Source: Muricea muricata
Lineage: Eukaryota; Cnidaria; Anthozoa; Malacalcyonacea; Plexauridae
Length of the DNA: 64,000 bases
Direction of reading: 5' to 3'
Assembly: GCA_963855995.1 (NCBI GenBank)
Contig: OY979718.1
Location: 22,560,282 to 22,624,281 of the forward strand
Made by a program: the position numbers and the translations under genes
Notes under the pieces: model-generated
The model's input: the letters and a program-made list of their open reading frames with translations, nothing else
Database searches by the model: none
What the model was told of the DNA's origin: nothing
Part shown: piece by piece, positions 25,901 to 34,900 of the stretch
Position numbering within the stretch: position 1 is the first letter of the stretch
How the letters are laid out: the number at the start of each line of letters is the position of its first letter

Positions 25901-28900
25901 AACAAATATATAAGTATAGATTAATGAAGATAAAAGTTAACAAACTAATTCAATTAATGATAAGTTTTTATAAGCTAATTCGATATTTTTAACAGTCAGA
26001 TTAAAAGGTATAGTTTTTCAGGCTATTCCTAAATCTTAAAATTGATACTTGGTTTCTAATCTTGGATGGTAGACTGTTGAAAATGAGTGCCCCCTGAAAT
26101 CTAAAACTTTTTCGCCCAGCTTCGGATTTCATGCACGGTAAATTCAACATCGAGTGGTTTCCACGAGTTGAATAGTTGTGGGCTAGTCTCGAGAAATAAT
26201 CTTTAAAATGATCCGGTTTAGTGTAATGTATAATATCTCATTTGGGAAGAGTCCGTCAAACGGACGCTATATATGGGCTAGCTAACACCCTGTATTTGGC
26301 ATTAAAACGTCGCATTTCTAGGTGTTGAAGCAAACTTTTCAGTGGAAAAACAGACATTTCTAAAAAAACTTTAAACATACAAAAACGGTGAACACGAATG
26401 TTCTCAACCTGGAACGACTGCATGCTTTTGTATGATTAATGATATTTTTACGACCAACAATGTCTGTTTTGCCACCTGGAAACGTTGGTTTCAACACCCA
26501 GAAACGCGACATTGTAACACACCACACGGAGGAGCTTCGTCCAGTCGAAACATTGAGCGTTATTTAACACTTGGTATCTTGGTATCTAGACCTACCACAG
26601 TCGCGGTACCACAACATCAGCGTTCTATGAGTTCACCTGAGTGTATATCTCTTACCTCCTCTTCATTATCTGCTGATTTATGTCCAGGAATAAAGGCAAG
26701 CGCGGGAAAAGGGCTGTCGTCCGCCAGACCAAAATGTTTTACGTACTTTTCGTGTTTCTCACTGGAAAAAGAAATAGTTAAGCTTAATGACGTTAGAACG
26801 AGCCAGCAAAGCAATTTTGTGATTCATTTTGGTAGAGGCAGGCACATAGAAGTTCAAAATTTGCGACGACCTTCAAAGACTTCTGGTTTAAAACTTAAGT
26901 CTTGAAAGTTTAATTTTCATATTTCAGGCGAACACCTGACATTGAAACTTAATAAAATATACCGAATATATAAACATTCATCAAACAAAGAGATTAAGTG
27001 TGTTGACGCTCGCAATTGATGCTAAAATCGAACAAACAACATCAAAAACAGCAAAATTTGAATCAATGTATTTATTGAAGTGATATCATAAAACATTCCC
27101 TTTTTCAATCTATTTTGTATTTTCAAAAGCTTACCACCACTTGCAATCTACCCTAAGCCGTGACCAATCAATTATGTTTGATTCCATTCACGTTTGGGCG
27201 CGTAAACGCCATGTTTTGTAATTACACATTCGCTCTCTTGATTTCATTTCAAATTTCAATAAGTCTTCTTCATTTTGATAAGTTTTTATCATATACCTGT
27301 CTTACTAAATTGAATATTCTTGTAAATCGAAATATCCTAGTGCAAACGTCAAATACTTGGGCGGACATAACGTTTACGTACCCAAACGTGAACGGAAATA
27401 AACGTAAAACAAAGCGTTTGATTGGTTACGGTTAATGGTGGATTGCAAATGGTAGTAAATGAATGGGCTTTTACGCAGAACACGAAAAAAAGTGTCAAGC
27501 TTTACGAATAAATCCCTAAAGGTTGTCGCAAATGTTGAAAATCATTCAAATTCTTAAGCTGTGTTTGAACTTTTGGAAAGGCACTGTATGTCTCTTATTC
27601 ACGAGAAAGTTGGCTTTCGTTGACATTTGTTTTTTAAAACAAATACTATTTTCAACTTACACCTCCACTACAATAAAACCAACTGAAGATCTCACTGTCT
27701 TCGCTATCTTCTCGAGTTGTGCTCGGTATCCCTCGGGGTCTTTTAAATCTTTCACAAACAAATACACTCGATCGATCGGGATTGTTACCAGCTCCTTATC
27801 CGTGTACGGAATCGTCTTATCCTCGCCAAGGATAACCTAGAAAACCAAATGAATCAGAAACACCGTTATGCATTCAAAATAATATTAAGTAGTTCATTTC
27901 TACAGTTGCAAAATTGAAGCATTTCATGCACTAGTACAATAAAAATATGCACACTTATGATGTGAAATATTCACAAATTTAACGGTGATACTGTGAGTCA
28001 AAAACCACAACGGGCAAGATGAAAAATATGCACTGGCCTGGCCACGGTGGGAATAGACGTAAGACCCATGAAATGCTGTAGGTCAGTGTACAGCTAAGCT
28101 ACATACGTGCGAGGTCCGCGACAGGTCGGTTCAAGCATGTGATGTATCCTCCGGCTCCTTCTATTTCAACTTAGAATTGACTCATGAATTACGAGTCATG
28201 CTCACGATTTATAGCTAAATCAATTAGCTATTATCAATTTTCATGCGTATTTTTTAATGTTCATGCAATTATGACCTGCCTATGTTTGGGTTCAAACCTC
28301 AAGGAATCATGATTATGAATATCTGATCTTTCAACCAATATACATTCACTGATATTCACACTGAAAGTGCCAATAAAGGATAAAATTTGAAACACAAATA
28401 CTTCAATTATATTTTTGAAAGAAGAGAAACTCACCGCTTGTGGTAATGTCAGTGATTGAATGAAAGTGGCCAAGGACACAACTCGGAACTCGCTCTCATA
28501 ATGGCGGACTTCACAATCTTTTTCTTTGCATAAAAACGCTTTCAGTTTGCTATCAGCCCCATACATACCTCTGTTGATAAAAGAAAAAAATATTGTTTAA
28601 AAATAACATTCGAGAACGCATGAGCAACCATCGTGATTAACAAGATTGTTTGCAACATTGTCCATTTAAGCTCCTTGGAGTAACTTTGGACAAAGTTCTA
28701 AACTTTTCAGAACAAGTGTCTTTTATCTCCAAGAAGAATACGAGGAAGAGAAGAGGCTCAGGAAACTGGTACCAACCACAGCAAAACTCATATCTACAGA
28801 GCTGCACTTATGACATACTTCAGACATTTTTGTAAGGGAAGTGATTAGAACAAACGAGAGGTTGTTATAAATCTCTTCATGAATGCTAATTTGACCACAG

Positions 28901-31900
28901 TATACAATATACCAAACATCTAAACGGTTTCTACATTTGCTTTGCCGCTCGTAACATGAACTCGTCATCTGGACACTTTGACTGGGCAATCAAAACATTA
29001 TACCAGACAGTTAGCCTAGTATAAAAATATTTCTTTCTAGTCTTGTAAGACGGACTAGCACAATATTAAATAATAATTTTATGGCGAAATGCATAGCAGG
29101 CATGACACGTACTTTGATAGTTTTGTTGTTAAATAAAACTTGAACGAGTCCCCATAAGCAAAAGCAACTTCCAAGAGATAGCGATGATCTAAAGAGAACT
29201 AGAGTTGAAACTATTGCAAGAGATAAGGTCTACGTTGCTAGATACAATCCTCGGGAGACGTTGGGTCGTCAGTGCAACTCTAAAAAACTTCGCATTTATT
29301 TAAACATATTAACAATGCAAATATGACTTCAGAACTGTACTGGATCCGTCAACCTCACAAGTCAGGGTCTTCGCCACCGCTACGCAATACCCGGTAAAGG
29401 TTTGGTTAAAGTTCAACTTAAAAACATACACTAGAAGTGAGCTAATCGTATTTCGGATGTGCTATAAACACACAGAAACTCGTACAGTAACTATACATAC
29501 TTAAAGGAATGAATAGATTATATTTTGTGGGGAAAACGTAAAAAATACATTACATTTTCTGGAGAAAATAGTATTTTCCAACGAATTACATAGTGGTATT
29601 GTCCCAGCAATTAACTATCAGTATCCCGAAATCTACTTTGAAACCATGATTTGTACACTGCTATCTGGTTCCAACTAATATTCTCACAACTGTGTCCAGC
29701 ACATACCTAAAGATTCTCGCAGCAGTGCCCACCCCTATCCTTACCCTTTCCTCCTTTATTCCCGCCCTTCGATCCTTGTGCTAACTATTTTGTAACCCTC
29801 AACTAATAATCTCGGTCCCCCTCAACTAGTGCATCATTTTTCAATTAAGTTTTTTCTGCACCTTTCATTCCAATTTCTTTGACATTCGTAAGTATGACAT
29901 TCTGCTTTCCCCTTGAATCTTCCAAAATCTTTTTAAAATCATCTTCAGTTTGCACTACAATCAGCTCGTCTTTCAGTAAAATCCTAAATAGAAATAATGT
30001 ATTATTGATACAAAACAAAGTTATAACAGGCAAGTAATTTGTTGCCTTTATGATGAAAAACTTCACACCTACACGTACATAGATTGTCATCCAACGACAA
30101 AATATACGACATATGTTCTAAAATTTGTCTATTTATCACAGCATAGAGTTCGATACTCTATATATTACAGCATAGAGTTCAATAGTCTATGTCCACCCCT
30201 AACCAATACTTTATTTATGTTCAAATTAAGTTCAATGTTATGCTTACTGTACCCTTAAACCTGCATCAAAAGTTGACCTTGACAAATAAATGTCGTATTT
30301 GTCATGTCCATACGGTGCCCGCGTATTTTTTCTGCGGTATCTCGCATGAATTTCAAAAGTGCCATTATTTAAAAAAAAGTTAAAAACTATTTATTTTTTA
30401 TTTGTATTCACATCGCCGATTTTTCGTGGGGAATGAATAATAAAAGAATTATTGAATTCGGCTTTCGAAGGATACTCAGAATTATCAATACCTCGGTCAG
30501 CGTTATCGCTTCGGCAGATAACGCTGACCTCGGTCTGAATATTCTGAGTATCTTGCTCAGCTTCATCCAATAATTCTTAATTATTCAATGAGGTTGAGCA
30601 TGATATCCAGAATTATCAAGGACGAGGTTTGGGTTATCCACCGCAGCCGAAAACTGAGATTGATAACACAAACGGAGGCCTAGATAATTGTCGATATCAT
30701 GCAAAAACTTCAAAAATTGTTTTATTAGGTATTCAAAACCAAAAAACAAAGAACGATGCAAATGGAAAACGCGAAAATTTCATGCCAAGTGTTTTTGCGG
30801 GAATTTAAGCAAGCCACCGACCGTGCTAGGGGCTTGACAACGTGCAATTTATCATGTATTTAAATTTTATTCTCGTTTGTGATTGCTCGAAACGCCTCCG
30901 AACTTTGGTCCAAAACAAAGTATTATTGCACGCTATCGAACCCAGGCCCCAGCACGGCCGGCAGCTTGCTAAAATTCCCGCCAAAACTTTATATATTTTT
31001 GAAAAGTAAACAAAATGGCTTCTAGCCGGTTTGCTTCATTAAACCAGGAAGAAATTTCGACGTTGCTATCAGAAAAAGACAACAAAAGCACAAAAAAGGC
31101 AACAAAACAGTTTAGCAGTATTTTCGGGGAGTATCTGCACGAAAAGCGAAAAGAATATCCGAAGAACGCCATTGAGCTGGCAAGAATTTTAAAAGAAAAC
31201 AGAGCGGCGAGTTATATTCAAAGAGCTCTCTGTTTCCTCTCAGGTTTGGACTGAATAGACATTTCAACTTTCAAGGAACATTTGGTCGTAGATATGGAGA
31301 AGGACAACGAATTTAAAGAAGCAAATCAAGTATTTATCGAGTCGTTTAATTTTTCGCATTAAATGTTTAATTATCTTTGCGTTGTGTTTTTTTTTCTTTT
31401 AGAATACATAATAAAAGCAATTATTGCATTCGGTTTTTTCATGCTCAAACGTCTTCGTATTTTGGATTTTATTATTTACATTTTAGATTACTGGGGGCAG
31501 TTGTTCAAAAGCCGGTTAGCCTAACCCTGGCCTGGGTTAACGTAAATTTAAAAATAAATTTCCCTCGAAGTTTGTTAACAAATTTGAAAAATAAAATATT
31601 TCTTCAGAAGTTACGTCTAAACCGATGGTAGTTTGGGGCCCCGAAGTTTTAAAGTGAACAGATGTGTAGAAATACAGAAACTTAAATAGTGGGTTAAATT
31701 TTAACCCAGGCTTAGTCCGTTAGCGCTAACCCAGCTTTGAAAATGGTGCTCTCGTGTAATATCATGAACGTACAAATACGAAAGAAAGTCGCCAAACATG
31801 TGTTAAACGCTGTTAAGGTAAAGCGGACCCGGCAAACGGATGTCAACATTCAGGTACTCTACTAACTTTGAATGTTTTCCTTACAACTCTTCAACTTCAT

Positions 31901-34900
31901 TACGTCTAAGACAAAGTCGTATACCTTGCCATTCCAACCAGTTAGACTAGCATATAAGATTTGATATTATTTTTTGCTATTAAATATCTTAATCGCGAAT
32001 TTCTCAGCTTTTCCAGAAGGGCCAGTCCTCCCTGTTGCGTTTGTTTGGCAAATTTCCAGATGAATCCTGCTTGGCGAGATCTCGCCTGTAAATAACGTGA
32101 TTTCGTTTAGCAAGACTGCATGGCCCTTCCTTCAAAAGTAAACGAAGAAAATAGAAAAAAATTCTGTTAGCAAACGGGATCTCGCTTGATAAGGCCAGTC
32201 CCTTGTGTACGGCTCGTAGATAATATGTTATTTATTGTTGATTTAAAAACATGTTATTAAAAACGTTTGCCTGCTGTTTCGCGAAACAATACCGTATTAA
32301 TGAATGCAGCAGGAGATAGTTATTTAAAGCGTGAGCTAATCAAGAGCTAAAACAATAAGCTGTACACTGATTAAGTTGTTCAAGCACATTTCTTTTTATT
32401 TTAGGCAAGCAAAATTCTTTGCCCATCGTTGGAGGCAAAGTTCTCGTATTTGGTAAAGCAATGAAAATAATCTGAATACAATTAAAGTGCCCCTACAGGC
32501 AAATTTTTTATAGGCGATATTAAATCTAGGCATATTTCTATCGTACCTGTCCAAAAATGTTTTGATTTAAACAAATCGATCGTGTTTTATTGCCTTTTAA
32601 ACTTTAACAGTTGGCAAAAGTGCACTTTCTGATGAACCTCCACCGTTGTTACGAGAAGTCTGGAACGAGCCTATTTCGTCGCCTCGAGCCTATGACGTCA
32701 CTACCTTATCTATCCAACTATTTGAACGACTGAGATTTTAATCTGTTGTTTCTGCGGACAAAACGTTTTGGATTAAAATGTTTGCACCTGGGACCAAGAT
32801 CTTAGAAGAAGATTGAAAAGACGAAAAATTGATTCTCCCGCTCTGGCCCTTTATTCTAAACGAATCTAGATTCGAAATACGAAATATTCCATTCTGCATG
32901 CTGTTTGTATCTCTGTTGCACCCATAGCCAGGCCAGGGTGCATTCTGTGTAAAGTTCACGCCGAAGATTCATGATTGTACGCCGACTTTTATTATAAATT
33001 ACATTATGATTTTTGAAACCCCACGCCGAAGATCTTCGGCGTACGGGACTTCAAATGCACCCTGGTAGCCAGGTAGATGAGTTTCATTGGGTTATTCTTC
33101 TGTAGTGTCCGTGCATGAAATATAAAATAGCTATTCACACCTGTTTGACTTCGTCTATGTCTACACATCAAGTAAGCAAAAAAGCTTTGTTTAATCTAAA
33201 TTAATGTAATAGCTACAAAGATTTGTCCATTTTTCAAATATTTGTATAGCAATTTATTATTATATAGCTATTGAATCTTGGTATAATATTGATGCAAGAG
33301 ATCATTAAACAATAATATTGCCCTTCTTCAAAGTTGTAGAACACCTAAAACATCACTCACCTGTGCAAAATGTTCGCCACAAGGGTGTGTTCATTTTTAA
33401 GTTTCTTGATCGGAAAGGATTTCACTAGCTTTTGGTCCCTATATACAAAAAGTATTATTTTTGCAGCATTGGTCTTAGCATCACAAGTAACAGTAAGCTG
33501 TACACAAAACTGTGTAATAACTAAAACAAATCTTCTACTATTTGTTACTTGTTTTTTTGCTATTCAAATTTCCTAAAATTTTCTTTTGCTCTGATTGATA
33601 AAACAATACCTGCTAACAGGACATAAAACCCCATTTCACACTTCATGCGTAAACTAAGTCAACATGTTATGATTACAATTTCACATGGCCTAGCAAGGTG
33701 TAGTGCAAGAGTGTCCCAGACTCCAATCATGCTGTCAACATACTGTACAGGTACTTGACCCAGAGAAGTATCCAGGCAATTACCTAACTTGTACACAAGA
33801 GGAATGGGAATTTTTGCAAGAGTTATTATAATTTCTGAAGAAGATCTTGCGTTATCATTTCTGCATATCGTTAATTCAAAGCACTCACAACTGATAAATT
33901 AATACAACAGGTTGCAGCTAATTTAAATTTCAAAGAGCTTGTTAACTTGAACCATGTGGCAGCACATTGCACTCCGACTGATGTGACAAATATAAGTCTA
34001 TCAATTTAATCAACTTTTGCATTTGGATTTCTTGCCATCAAAACAGTTTTATTTGCAAATTACATCACTAGCAAGTTACTTGCTGATAATAAGTATTAAG
34101 ATTGTAATATAAATGTTGAGTGTATCTTTAAAAATCCTGGTGAAAACCTATATAATCATTTGCTGTATTTGGTATAAAGCAAGCATGAAGCAGAAGTACA
34201 ATTTGAAACATAGTACAAAATTTTGTAAAGAAATATTAAATAAAGTATATAATATTACTTATTTTATATGGTGAAAAGACATACCTAAACACAAACACAC
34301 CGGCTTCAGATGGTTCAGAACAATACTTGTGATTTTCAGTGGAGCAATTTACCTGAAACATATTAAAAATCAAATACAAGGACACCACCTAAACCACACT
34401 GCACATGCATTACTTAATTGTTTTAAGACAACACTCTACTGCAGCATTTTTTCTACGGAAAGTTTAAAATTTATCTTTCTTAATTCTATTATATTTTCTA
34501 TATTATAATTATAAGCTTCACTAATACACATTAAATCATGCATATCCTGAACTACTGCACCCCAAAACTTTTAATTGCCTGGTGCGTCCAGGGCCTGACA
34601 CAGACAAAGAAGGTAAGGGCCAGGGCAATTTAACATTCAAAAGAAACTTAGTTTTAAGATTAATAACGTTTAGTTTACACTTTGGGCACACTAATCCAAT
34701 ATTTAATAAAACTAGACATACTCAACATCTATAAAAGAATTATTATATAAAATGAGTATTTAACTAGTTTGTTTATGTTCATGTACTATAATGTACAAAA
34801 TTTACCAGAAATATTGTAATTATTTTGTATGCAACAATGAGATACATCATCGCAATGCCAGAATTGAAACACATTTCTCCTTCACAAGTCCTCAAACAAG

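Noticed and set aside
26432-26905. A 157-codon + frame
   Set aside because: It is antisense to TXNDC16 exon 8 plus part of a foldback element, and no known domain is visible.
29862-30090. A longer minus frame through TXNDC16 exon 5 with its own start
   Set aside because: The upstream part is intron (a good acceptor TCTATTTAG lies before the family-like segment) and the downstream end runs into a stop that splicing removes.
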